From the NCBI GenBank assembly GCA_029204225.1, contig CM055096.1, positions 2,601,545 through 2,660,815 of the forward strand: 59,271 nt of DNA. The letters run 5' to 3'. Shown here piece by piece: positions 21,766 through 32,750 of the stretch; positions within the stretch are counted from its first letter, which is position 1; every line of letters starts with the position of its first letter. The stretch is from Diphasiastrum complanatum (Eukaryota; Streptophyta; Lycopodiopsida; Lycopodiales; Lycopodiaceae). A model generated the notes under the pieces. That model was not told the origin of the DNA. It searched no databases and saw only the letters and a list, made by a program, of their open reading frames with translations. Made by a program: the position numbers and the translations under genes.

Positions 21766-22865
21766 GACTCACATGTTTCAAATAAGGTATCACATAGTTT
21801 CAACGAAAAGAGTTTCATAGTAGATAGGTAGGGAGTAGGATTTTCCGAAGGAGGTATCATAGAGTTTTAACGTAACACATTGCTACTACAAAGAGTCAAC
21901 TTGATGTAGCTAAGTAAAGTTCTGTTGTGACATGGATTCTCATAGAGAATTATTATTTTTTCTCTTTCCTCCCATGCCAGTGCATACATGCACGCACGTG
22001 TGTGTGTGTCTACGCACGGCCATTGTAAACATTATGAGCACTCATACCACATAGCAATCTTTATACATTTACTCAAAAGGGCACTTAATCGTACAAGAAC
22101 GCAAAAGACATATTGATCCAAATATATCTATTTATTCTATAGATCTATTGTGTACATTTTCAAGACCAAGATTAACCCATTTTTAGGTGTTTGTACCAAA
22201 ATTACAAGGTCTTCTTGATTTGTTCTTCGGAGTCTTGTGCGCCTTGTAGCATGCAGAGCATAGGTTTGATGTATATTATCACAAAGCTATAATATGTTTC
22301 AATTCTAAACTCAAAAATATGTCGATCTTATGTTGAATCATCTATTGATTTTATTTTGTATTGACCACTATAACAGTGGTGGTTGCATTGATTTCTTAGT
22401 AGTATGTTATGATATAGGAAAGATGGCTACGTTGAATTGTTACTGCTTGCTAGATATTTTCATGATAGTACAAGGAGGCTTTTTACCTTCAAGGTAGATC
22501 TCTTACTTGAAGATGTGATAAGTGCAACGACCTTGACCACTTTCTCTACTACTTGCATGTGTTGGTGTCGTGACCACTCTTGCAAAAAGAATTCATTCGC
22601 CCGGAAATATCAAATGTTGATTTCATCCTTGATGTTTAGTATGAGTCTAATAAGCTACCGTGTAGATTCATCACCAGTTTCAATTTCCACAATTTTGACC
22701 CAATTGATACCAATTTATTGACAAGGGCTCGAATAAAACGTATTGTTATCACTTTGCTCATCTTGCTGACAAATAGTTATTAATTCACGAGGGAGTAGAT
22801 AGGTTGCATTATGTGAAAACTAGTAAATCTTAGGTTGGTAGTAATAATGTATCAAAAAAAAAAAT
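21766..22865. repeat. Inner part of palindrome 1 left arm, content unidentified
   Basis: About 1.1 kb paired inverted with 25308-26441. It includes a short CA/TG-rich stretch near 21990, a 94-residue open frame at 22437-22721 of doubtful meaning, and the ATGTGAAAACTAG block that also precedes GST copy 1. No family recognised. Confidence 0.6.
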
Positions 22866-23313
22866 GGAGAGATCACATTTTATAGTTTGAACTTTTGGGA
22901 GTTTAGCCCCAATGTTGGTAGAAAATCGACAAATACACCAGAGCAATTGTTGGAATTCAATTTTTTTCAATTTATAAGTTTGTATACGGCTCAAAATCAA
23001 CTAGTTCTCCATCACAACACGGTGCTTGGGTAAAGTGGTTGACTGCGACCAGCATGTCCCAAGGCTCTTTACCACTGCCAATAAAGAGTACGAATGCACT
23101 AGCAATATCATGTACTTCCAAAATTGCACATGTGGAACACCTATTAATAATAATTATACATATATAACAAAAACAAAACTTTATTGTCTCCCATGCGGAA
23201 GCCGCCCGTTAAATTTACGATTCAAGTTAAATCTGGGCTCTGCGTCACCAGCCGCCCGCCGCCAGTCTATACGGTATCTAATTTCTACTTCTTCTACATT
23301 CTTGAATCTTCAC

Positions 23314-24083
23314 TCATGCAGCCATGGTTTTTTTTAAGTGGAGGATAACGTAAGAGAGCAATTCGTCCGGATCCGGGAAGGCGACTTTGGTAGCTGGGTG
23401 TTCACGAATGGCACTCAAAAACTTGTGCAATTTTGGAGCTTCTTCCGCTGTGGGAACTCGTATACCTGCCAGTTCCACAAATACACGCAACCAAGCTGCC
23501 AACGGTGCCAGACATATATCTGCATAGCCTATGCCAGCACCGTTGAAGAATGGCTTCGCATCAAGTTGAGTGAATCCGCTCTCAAGCGTCAGAAAATTTT
23601 CATAGAGTTCGCTAACGCCGGCTTCTTTATTAGGATCCCCAGTTTGGTCTTCATAGTGGAGACAGCTAGTTGAAATATCTGCAGTGACCAAGACAGATGT
23701 CAGAATATACTAGTGTCGTTCCAGCTGTACAATTGAGCAGTACAGTAAGTTGAAACGTGCCCTACCTTTTTATCAATAAAATCGCCCCAGAAATGTGTCA
23801 TAGCTCGTGCATATGGATCCTTGGGAAAGAAAGCGGCACGTTCTGGCCATGCTTCATCCACATACAGAACGATGAACAAAGACTCGGGAATCGCTTTTCC
23901 GCCATGAAGCAGCACCGGGATCTTTTTGTAGACAGGGTTAGATTCCAGCAACAGTTGGCTTTTTGCACTGAGATTCTCCTCTATTAACTCGTACTTCACT
24001 CCTTTCGCCTCCAGAGCCAGGATTGCACGCATCGCATAGGGACTGGCTCTTACTATCAGTAGTTTCACACTGTCCGTCTCCAT
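23314..24083 (-). pseudogene. Tau-class glutathione S-transferase, copy 2 (one frameshift)
   Basis: This is the best preserved GST copy. Exon 1 (24083-23766, 106 codons) holds the thioredoxin-like domain with the presumed catalytic Ser in [15 protein letters not shown] for glutathione backbone contact and the conserved ES in [17 protein letters not shown]. It ends FWGDFIDKK at a GTAGGG donor. Exon 2 (23678-23314) holds the helical domain (ELYENFLTLESGF, GYADICLAPLAAWL). The one-intron layout and expected length of ~228 residues suit tau GSTs, cytosolic enzymes that conjugate glutathione to electrophiles. At 23640-23645 the coding strand is one base shorter than in copy 1, so exon 2 is out of frame. 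A sequencing error is possible. Confidence 0.85.
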
Positions 24084-24467
24084 TGAAGCAAATTTGTTGT
24101 TTCAAAGCTTAGCTGAACACGTTCTTTCCTGGGATTGATACCGTTATATAATCTTATAGTTAGATATCCGAGTCTGCGAAATTTCGACAAACTGCTCGTC
24201 ACAAAACAAGCTTATGGATTATGCAGAAGCTCCACGGTTATGGCGCGACTCTCCACTTATACTCCTCAATTGCATTGAAACAAATTCAGACGGTACACCT
24301 CAGGGACGACCAGATCAATAGTTCCACGGAATAAAAAATAAAATGATGTTGAAAAGATCAGCAACCTTACATCGAACGTTGCTCGAAGGTTGAGATATAA
24401 TAAGCTGCACAATTACGACACCTACAACGACTAGAAAAAACGTGCTTCTGGATCGAACTACTAAATT

Positions 24468-24484
24468 CATATATATACGTCAGC
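24468..24484 (-). promoter_or_regulatory. TATA box and TGACGT motif of GST copy 2
   Basis: On the minus strand GCTGACGTATATATATG lies ~390 bp upstream of the start codon: TGACGT (24477-24482) abuts a TATATATA stretch. TGACG is the core of as-1/ocs elements, bound by TGA bZIP factors and common in stress-induced GST promoters. The same arrangement exists at 45231-45248 for copy 3. The long leader is unusual and leaves the start site uncertain. Confidence 0.5.
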
Positions 24485-25218
24485 TATAGCAACCGGCGGT
24501 CGCTGAACAGCAAGAATGAAGTTGCAGCTTCCTCGTTACAAACCCAGTTGCGTTCTACTGGCGAGTTTGAATGTCCAGAATCTACGCAAGTAAACATCCT
24601 TCAAACAGTTTTACGATAACTACTGGACTCAGGCACACAGTCAAAGACCCATGTTTAAAAGGTTGTCTGATTCTTCAACATTGTTGCATTAAAAGTCATA
24701 CAATTGAAGAGACTCGTATTCTTATTGAATATTTGTACTGTTGGCTATATTAATCTTTCATATGCTAGATTTTGTCCTTATATGCTAAACAGTTGAAGGT
24801 TTTGCTGGATCAAGCCCCATCACAAAATTGTGCCATAATAGCCTATGGACGCTGCATGAGCACAACATTTCGCTAACAAAAGTACATTCTCCTTCACCAA
24901 AACACACAAGAAAAATATGACATGTTTCTAGATAGAAAAATTGTAAAATTTCCTTTCTCCACACGTTTTTCCCTAGTTTAAAAGTTGATTTGGACCCCTT
25001 CTAACTAGGAAAACATTTTTTCTAGTTAAAAAATGTATGTGCACAAATTTTATCTAGGAAAACACTGAAATTCCTACATACATTTGCACTATCTCTAACT
25101 AGTAAAAAGATTTCCAAGTTTTAAAATGTATCTTGCGTAGATTTCATCTAGGAAAACCCTTAGTTTTTTATAGATTTATTACAAGGAAAATATTTTCCTA
25201 AAAGAAAAATTTTAGTGT

Positions 25219-25307
25219 AGACAGATGTCAGAATATACTAGTGTCGTTCCAGCTGTACAATTGAGCAGTACAGTAAGTTGAAACGTGCCCTACCTTTTTA
25301 TCAATAA
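25219..25307 (+). repeat. Ectopic repeat of the GST intron at the palindrome junction
   Basis: Direct copy of 23692-23782 (intron plus end of exon 1), inserted between the upstream end of module copy 2 and the right arm. Confidence 0.9.
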
Positions 25308-26835
25308 AATGTGATCTCTCCATTTTTTTTTTTTGATACATTTTTACTACCAACCTAAGATTTACTAGTTTTCACATAATGCAACCTATCTACTCCCTCT
25401 GAATTAATAACTATTCGTCAGCAAGATGAGCAAAGTGATAACAATACGTTTTATTCGAGCCCTTGTCAATAAATTGGTATCAATTGGGTCAAAATTGTGG
25501 AAATTGAAACTGGTGATGAATCTACACGGTAGCTTATTAGACTCATACTAAACATCAAGGATGAAATCAGCATTTGATATTTCCGGGCCAATGAATTCTT
25601 TTTGCAAGAGTGGTCACGACACCAGCACATGCAAGTAGTAGAGAAAGTGGTCAAGGTCGTTGCACTTATCACATCTTCAAGTAAGAGATCTACCTTGAAG
25701 GTAAAAAGCCTCCTTGTACTATCATGAAAATATCTAGCAAGCAGTAACAATTCAACGTAGCCATCTTTCCTATATCATAACATACTACTAAGAAATCAAT
25801 GCAACCACCATTGTTATAGTGGTCAATACAAAACAAAATCAATAGATGATTCAACATAAGATCGACATATTTTTGAGTTTAGAATTAAAACATATTATAG
25901 CTTTGTGATGATATACATCAAACCTATGCGCTGCATGCTACAAGGCGCACAAGACTCCGAAGAACAAATCAAGAAGAACTTGTAATTTTGGTACAAATAC
26001 CTGAATATGGGTTAATCTTGAAGATGGATTAATCTTGGTCTTGGAAATGTACACAATAGATCTATAGAATAAATAGATATATTTGGATCAATATGTCTTT
26101 TGCGTTCTTGTGCGATTAAGTGCCCTTTTGAGTAAATGTATAAAGATTACTATGTGGTATGAGTGCTCATAATGTTTACAATGGTCGTGCATAGACGTGT
26201 ACACACACACGTGCGTGCATGTATGCACTGGCATGGGAGGAAAGAGAAAAAATAATAATCCTCTATGAGAATCCATGTCACAACAGAACTTTACTTAGCT
26301 ACATCAAGTTGACTCTTTGTAGTAGCAATGTGTTACGTTAAAACTCTATGATACCTCCTTCAGAAAATCCTACTCCCTACCTATCTACTATGAAACACTT
26401 TTCGTTGAAACTATGTGATACCTTATTTGAAACATGTGACTCCTTGTCTGAAAGAAATGCAATGACTAACCAAAAAGGTGACTCCATATCTACTACTCAT
26501 GTGATAATCCCTGCCTAATCCCATGCTACACAAGAACAATGTGACGATATTGTGCTTCGAATTATCACACATAATCTCACCATTCACGAACAAGTATTGC
26601 GCATATATATATAAGCATTACACATGGGAGATGCAATTTGCTACAAGGTTTAAAGTTTTGAATGTTAGATCATGCATAGAATGCACGGGCCCTTCTTTTT
26701 TTAACCTTTTACTTTTTGGGCCTTGTCGATCCTGCATTGTTTGAATGCACCCTTTTTGAGATGGTAAATAATGCATGTTAGTTGGGCCCTCAACAAAGGT
26801 TCCAACCTTTAAACACAACTACAAATATAGGCATA

Positions 26836-27175
26836 TTGCCACGCCCATTGCCACGCGCATAAGATGGGGACCAAAATTGACCCGACGGCCCTTGCGTGGC
26901 AATGTCCATGGCAATCGCGTGGCAAACTGCATGACAATGAACGTGTGGCACTGCCACGCCGTCAAAGTATTCTGTCACCGGCTCTTCCTCCGAACAGATT
27001 TTGGGGGGGGGGGCGGCCCAGAGCAATTCAAATTTTAAATCTGCGTGGCACCGCCACACTTAAAATTCCGGAAATTTGCCACGCATGGCATTCTTGAAAT
27101 TTTTTTTGAAGTTTGCCACGCGTGGCAAATTTTTCCAGCAAGCAAAGACTTGCCGCATCGTGGCAAGTTTTCTGG
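26836..27175. mobile_element. Block of TTGCCACGC/GCGTGGCAA repeats, possible DNA-transposon subterminal region
   Basis: TGCCACGC-type motifs in both orientations recur about a dozen times, including a perfect 18-bp palindrome TTTGCCACGCGTGGCAAA at 27112-27129. Clustered inverted short motifs are typical of transposase-binding subterminal repeats in CACTA, hAT or Mutator-like elements. A run of eleven G at 27003-27013 lies inside. No terminal inverted repeats were established. Confidence 0.5.
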
Positions 27176-27188
27176 AATTTTCTTTTCT

Positions 27189-27410
27189 TGGCATCACAAA
27201 ACTCAAATCAATGAAAACATTGATGATGATACTTCTAATCTCCCAACAAGAATAGACCATATATTCAAAATCTGTAAAAGAATTAGACTACTAGATGAGT
27301 GTAAAAGTGATGCAAACGATTAAGAAGATGCGGGCACCTATGTCCATTCCAGAATGTATGTGCAGGCTTGAACTACATTTAGAACTTGACTCAAATGAAT
27401 GACGAGATAT
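27189..27410. repeat. 222-bp repeat shared with 32529-32750
   Basis: Near-identical direct repeat. At 32529 it directly abuts the outer LTR end (TGGCATCACA); here it abuts the truncated end of gag. It is probably the 3' internal end of the gypsy element next to its LTR. Confidence 0.75.
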
Positions 27411-29074
27411 GCCCCGGCTCTCCACAGTTGTAGCAGTTGCCCGAAACTGGTTTAGTCGCGGTTTGAGACTTCGTTGGTCAAACAAATTCAAGGAGGATCA
27501 TGCCTTCTTGGTGCGAACTTGGGTCTGTCTTGCAGGGCTGATGCTGCAGTACCCTGTACATAGTTAGTAGTCGCATCATTTTGAAAAATAAAAAGTACCT
27601 CCTGGGCAGGATCTTCAATGTATTTGACATTCACAACAGCGCAGTCTTCCTTAGTGTGTCCAGAAGTTCCACATTTCGTACACCACATTCATGAGTTGGA
27701 AGAAGACGCTTTTGGTCTTTTATTTGCAACTTCATAGATATGCATTTTCAAGTCATTAAACTTTTTATTAAGGTCAGTCATATTACTCTTCCAAAGCTTC
27801 TCAACTTTAGAAGTTGACGACTTATCCTTGACAACTTTCATGTCGTCCTTTCGTTTAATTCGTCGTTTATTCTTTCTCTCTCCTTTGTCAGCTTCTGATT
27901 CTGATGAATCGCTGCTTTCAGATTCCGAGCTTGAAGAACTGGTACTTGAATCTGAATCTGAATCTTCATCGCTGTCACTAGAATCAGTCTTTGACTTTTG
28001 AGATTTCTTCATCGATCGTCGCTTTCGTGCTACATTAGAGGAGTTCTAAATCCCAAAAAGACCCTTTGTAAAGATTCTTTTTATATTTTTTTCTCAAATT
28101 TTCTTACACATGGACCAATCAAAACACTCCAATTTGAAATCTACGTAACGTAACTTTTGGAATCCACGTTTTGATTCCACACTAAAAATGGCATAACTTT
28201 TTAGTGGTAAGTCCAAATTTAGCAAAGTTTGGTGCATTGGAAAGCGCTTAACAAGGGCTTTCCAATGATATGCTATGTGACATACTTCTGAGCTATGATT
28301 AAAAAGTTATGGCAAGTCAAAAGTATTAGTGTTATAATATTTTAATAATATAAACTACATCTTGCACGAATCTTAAAGGGCCTTTTTGGAGCTCAAAACT
28401 CCTCTAATGGTTTCGAGGTCTCAAAATTTTTGGCACTAGCTATTACTGTTGCTATTGAGGTCATGTCCCTTTGTCTGCAATACCGATCAATCTTTGGTGG
28501 TAAACCAGCCAAAAATCATTTGATCTGCATATCTACGGGATATACACCGGTTAGTTTTCCTATGAGATTTTTAACCTTACGTGTATATTTGTGAAGAGAT
28601 TTTTGCAAAGGGATTCTTTACTCTTCTTCTAAACATTGTTCAAACGTCCAAGAATTCTAGATTTGTAACCGATCTGAACTGGTTCAAAAACGCATCTTTC
28701 AGCAAGTACCAAGTTCCTACACGGCCGGGTTCAACTTAATTGTACCATATGCACGCCTGCTTTCTTAGCAGACCAGGGAAAATTCGTAGTTTGTCTACAT
28801 CAGTTCCCTCGTTATTCGCATTAGCGATTTACTCAAATTGTGAGACATAGCTATCTGCATCATCGGAAGAAGTCCCTTTAAGATAATCGTATTTAATTTT
28901 GGAGATAGAAGAGAAACGTGCAGTAGGACCCTCCATACCGAAGCTAATTACAAGTTCAAGTAACTGGGCAGTGATTTTGTCTAGATTTCTTCGAGTAATA
29001 TTCTCACTTTGTTTTCGTAAAAATTCCTCTCTAAGCTTACGGTATCGTTCTAATCTGGATTCTCTATCTGACAT
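27411..29074 (-). pseudogene. Gypsy gag remnant, right arm
   Basis: Inverted copy of the gag at 18836. It keeps the start (MSDRESRLERYRKLREEFL), the Ser/Asp-rich tract and the first zinc knuckle (CTKCGTSGHTKEDC), and breaks off in the second knuckle (NCYNCGEPG) at ~27411. It is interrupted by the 377-bp element at 28033-28409 and by frameshifts between 28410 and 28830. The first knuckle and several residues differ from the left arm, so the gags differ more than the flanking LTRs appear to. Confidence 0.85.
28033..28409. mobile_element. 377-bp MITE-like element with ~45-bp imperfect inverted ends
   Basis: Starts CATTAGAGGAGTT and ends AACTCCTCTAATG. The inverted similarity continues inward through CAAAAAGACCCTTT versus CAAAAAGGCCCTTT to about 45 bp. 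It has no coding capacity. It interrupts gag; the left arm shows the uninterrupted site GTGCTAGTTTTGAG. Here the flanks read GTGCTA and GTTTCGAG, so I see no target-site duplication. One-ended relatives occur at 16857-17034 and 30876-31056. Confidence 0.8.
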
Positions 29075-29149
29075 ACACTAGAGATGGAGATGGATTTTTC
29101 ATATTTCTTATAGCTTTCCTAAACTATCCCCGACAACGACGCCAAAAAT

Positions 29150-30419
29150 TGGTATATGTCGTACTATACCAACAAGGTTAATATATATTTTGTAGCAAAT
29201 AGTGTTGTTTCCATAGAGGACAGTGTTAGAAAGTTATGTTTTTGGTACAATTTATGACATGTGGTGTCGAGTGTTATTCTGGTTGTCAACAGACATTAAA
29301 AAGTAACCAGTATGACTTATATCTGGGTGTGTGGTTGATAATTTTCAGAACAACAATCTTGCCTCTATTGAATCAAATGAAACGCGTTCTACAGATGAGA
29401 TGTTATCAGAGTAGTACAACAGTACTACACTCTGGCTGATTAAGGTGTCAACAGAGAGTTGAGAAATGTTCGATGTATTCACGTCTGTACAGACAATTAA
29501 TAAATCACATTCGCGAACTATTCATTTCTAGACAGAAGTCCTCATCAACTAAAGTCCAAATTAATGGTTAAACAACACAAATGGTTTTAGAGCACATTAG
29601 AAACTTATGTCAATGACATTCAGGAAAACAGATCAAAGACTCAATTCTTCAGACAGGGACTGTCATCTCATATGTATACATACAGATTTATTCAATGATC
29701 ATGCTAGACTGTACCAAAGGTAGTCGTTATTCGAGTGCCGAAAAGAAAGTATTCGCGACAGACAAATATGATAGTTTTAAGACAGTTCTTTAGAGCATGC
29801 TTTATGGATACACAACAAACGACTGTAATGCACTAGAGAGTCTGTCTGATCAGAGAGTAATTCATGTAATGCGTTAGAGATTGTTAGCATACTCAAGATC
29901 ACTCACACTCAGCAGTGCGGAGAACATAGATAAGAGAGAATAACTCACAAAACTCTATTCACTTTTTCAATCTCTTACATTTGCATAAACTCTTCTCTCT
30001 CAATACTCGAGACTGAAGTGTGAGATCAATATATGTTCTATGGGGCAAAAAAACACACCTCTAAAACAACAAGTGCATCGCTCCCGCGAAAGGGTCTAGT
30101 TAACAATTAGACTGAAAATACATTCAATTATACCATGAAAGGTATACTTAACTACGAGTTAAAGTTACTCTGGTTTAACATGTCTTTTCATATCTAGTCG
30201 TTTCGTGTGGACGACCTAGTAAAGGTTATCCAAGGTAATGTATTTCTTGTTAACGGTCTTGCCCTTAATTACAAGGCAAGTACTTAGGATATATACTCCC
30301 AAAAAATGACTTTAGGCCTCTTCTTGATTTATACTTTAACCAACTCATATCTTCATTTTCGAGTATATCATGCCATATTTATGTTGATATTCAACTTTTA
30401 ACAATAAGTTGGCATCACA
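29150..30419 (-). repeat. Gypsy-type LTR (right arm)
   Basis: Inverted copy of the LTR at 17491-18760 with the same length and the primer binding site at 29127-29144. Confidence 0.8.
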
Positions 30420-30449
30420 CAAATGCACATAAACTTGTAATTTCTAGGG

Positions 30450-30869
30450 ATGTTTACATTTGACGAGATGGGCCGAGGTGAATAATCTGAAGGAATCACT
30501 AAACCTTTTGATGAGGGAGCGAAAGTACAGGTCAAGAAGGAAGTGGATTTTGATATAGAAAATCCATTGGACAAAGGCAAGCCTGATGTTGAAATTCCCA
30601 AGAGAGTACCTAAATGGTACTTATCAGTCACAGATGGTGCAAAGAAGGGAGATACTCCCAAATCTAGTGAGCAGGGAGAGCTTAGAAGATCAAGTAGAAA
30701 TCAAAAACCTCCTGCAAGATTAGAGATGAATCTAGCCCTAATGGGTTCTGTGCTCAAGGCTCAAGAACCAAAAACTTTTGATAAAGCAAAGGAGCACGAG
30801 GAGTGGCGTGAAGCTATGGAAACAAAAATGGAAGCTATATCAAAAAATAAAGATCAAATATGGAGCTGA
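30450..30869 (+). pseudogene. Copia polyprotein fragment, right arm
   Basis: Inverted counterpart of 17041-17460; the main 108-residue frame differs at one residue (NQKPP versus NRKPP). Ends at the CATTAGAGG terminus. Confidence 0.85.
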
Positions 30870-30875
30870 TGGGCA

Positions 30876-31056
30876 CATTAGAGGAGTTCTCAATATCAAA
30901 AAGACCCTTTGTAAAGATACTTTTATTTTTTTTCTTTAGTTTCGACTGTCACCAGGCCCAATCAAAATGCACAGATTTGAAATCTACATAACGTAGTTCA
31001 AATTAACTAAAAAATAAAAATGCAATATAGAAAACTTTGAAATTTGTGTCCGGGCA
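30876..31056. mobile_element. CATTAGAGG-element end fragment (right arm)
   Basis: Inverted copy of 16857-17034. At its inner end (CCGGGCATCAT) it joins directly to the middle of a second gag copy, which marks the outer boundary of palindrome 1. Confidence 0.6.
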
Positions 31057-31615
31057 TCATTTGATCTGCATATCTACGGGATATACACCGGTTAGTTTTC
31101 CTATGAGATTTTTAACCTTACGTGTATATTTGTGAAGAGATTTTTTCAAAGGGATTCTTTACTCTTCTTCTAAACATTGTTCAAACGTCCAAGAATTCTA
31201 GATTTGTAACCGATCTGAACTGGTTCAAAAACGCATCTTTCAGCAAGTACCAGGTTCCTACACGGCCGGGTTCAACTTAATTGTACCATATGCGCGCCTG
31301 CTTTCTTAGCAGACCAGGGAAAATTCGTAGTTTGTCTACATCAGTTCCCTCGTTATTCGCATTAGCGATTTACTCAAATTGTGAGACGTAGCTATCTGCA
31401 TCATCGGAAGAAGTCCCTTTAAGATAATTGTATTTAATTTTGGAGATAGAAGAGAAACGTGCAGTAGGACCCTCCATACCGAAGCTAATTACAAGTTCAA
31501 GTAACTGGGCAGTGATTTTGTCTAGATTTCTTCGAGTAATATTCTCACTTTGTTTTCGTAAAAATTCCTCTCTAAGCTTACGGTATTGTTCTAATCTGGA
31601 TTCACTATCTGACAT
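31057..31615 (-). pseudogene. Second partial gypsy gag
   Basis: Repeats 28503-29074 almost exactly, including the frameshifted middle, with the start MSDSESRLEQYRKL at 31615. It lacks the zinc knuckles. It shares more with the right-arm gag than with the left-arm gag. Confidence 0.85.
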
Positions 31616-31690
31616 ACACTAGAGATGGAAATAGATTTGTCAGATTTCTTATAACTTTCCTAAACTATTTGCGGCAACGACGTCAAAAAT

Positions 31691-32538
31691 TGGTATATGT
31701 CGTACTATACCAACAAGGTTAATATAGAATTTGTAGCAAATAGTGTTGTTTCCACAAAGGACAATGTTAGAAAGTTATGTTCTTGGTACAATTTATGACA
31801 TGTGGTGTCGAGTATTATTCTGGTTGTCAATAGACATTAAAAAGTAACCAGTATGACTTATATCTGGGTGTGTGGTTGATAATTTTCTAAACAACAATCT
31901 TGCCTCTATCGATTCGAATGAAACGCGTTCTACAGATGAGATGCTATCAGAGTAGTAAAACAGTACTACACTCTGACTGATTAAGGTGTCAACAGAGAGT
32001 TGAGAAATGTTCGATGTATTCACGACTGTACAGACAATTAATTAATCACATTCGCGAACTATTCATGGCTAGACAGAACTCCTCAACAACTAGAGTCCAA
32101 ATTAATGGTTAAAGAACACGAATGGTTTTAGACTGAAGTGTGAGATCAATATATGTTCTATGGGGCAAACAAACACACCTCTCAAACAACAAGTGCGTCG
32201 CTCCCGCGAAAGGGTCTAGTTAACAATTAGACTGAAAATACATTCAATTATACCATGAAAGGTATACTTAACTATGAGTTAAAGTTACTCTAGTTTATCA
32301 TGTCTTTTCGTATCTAGTCATTTCGTATGGATAACCTAGTAAAGGTTGTCCAAGACAATGTCTTTTCCTTTGAAAGGTCTAGCCCTTAATTACAAGGAAA
32401 ATACTTAGGAGATATATTTCCAAAAAATGACTTAAGCCTCTTCATGATTTACACTTATCCAGCTCATATCTTCATTTTCGAGTATATCATGCCATATTTA
32501 TGTTGATATTTAATATTTAACATTTTCGTGGCATCACA
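31691..32538 (-). repeat. Internally deleted gypsy LTR
   Basis: Matches 29150-30419 at both ends but lacks about 400 bp corresponding to ~29605-30012. The adjacent primer binding site is degenerate. The far end (TGGCATCACA) runs into the 222-bp repeat. Confidence 0.8.
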
Positions 32539-32750
32539 AAACTCAAATCAATGAAAACATTGATGATGATACTTCCAATCTCCCAACAAGAATAGACCAT
32601 CTATTCGAAATCTGTAAAAGAATTAGACTACTAGATGAGTGTAAAAGTGATGCAAACGATTAAGAAGATGCGGGCACCTATGTCCATTCCAGAATGTATG
32701 TGCAGGCTTGAACTACATTTAGAACTTGACTCAAATGAATGACGAGATAT

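Larger units (their letters stand above)
16857..22865. repeat. Left arm of large palindrome 1
   Basis: Inverted match to 25308-31056. Outer part: paired coordinates sum to about 47910 (17034/30876, 17491/30419, 18760/29150). Inner part: 21766-22865 pairs with 25308-26441. The stretch ~20110-21765 has no partner, nor does 26442-27410 in the other arm. Arms are very similar: a 108-residue frame at 17041 and a 94-residue frame at 22437 each differ from their partner at one residue. Confidence 0.93.
22866..25307. repeat. GST module copy 2, centre of palindrome 1
   Basis: Unpaired centre between the arms. It holds, from left to right, the GST 3' flank, a truncated SINE (23007-23067, 14-bp target repeat on the left only), GST exons 2 and 1, promoter and ~700 bp upstream sequence. 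Up to 25218 it matches module copy 3 at 43706-45980. The last 89 bp repeat part of the GST intron. Confidence 0.9.
25308..31056. repeat. Right arm of large palindrome 1
   Basis: Inverted counterpart of 16857-22865. Differences from the left arm are a 377-bp insertion at 28033-28409, loss of the protease region, and a private block at 26442-27410. It is followed directly by a second partial gag-LTR copy. Confidence 0.93.

Noticed and set aside
22437-22721. 94-codon frame conserved in both arms
   Set aside because: Same reason; no domain pattern, low-complexity Ser/Thr/Leu content.
27001-27014. Run of eleven G as a functional element
   Set aside because: A homopolymer of uncertain true length; could be a sequencing artefact.
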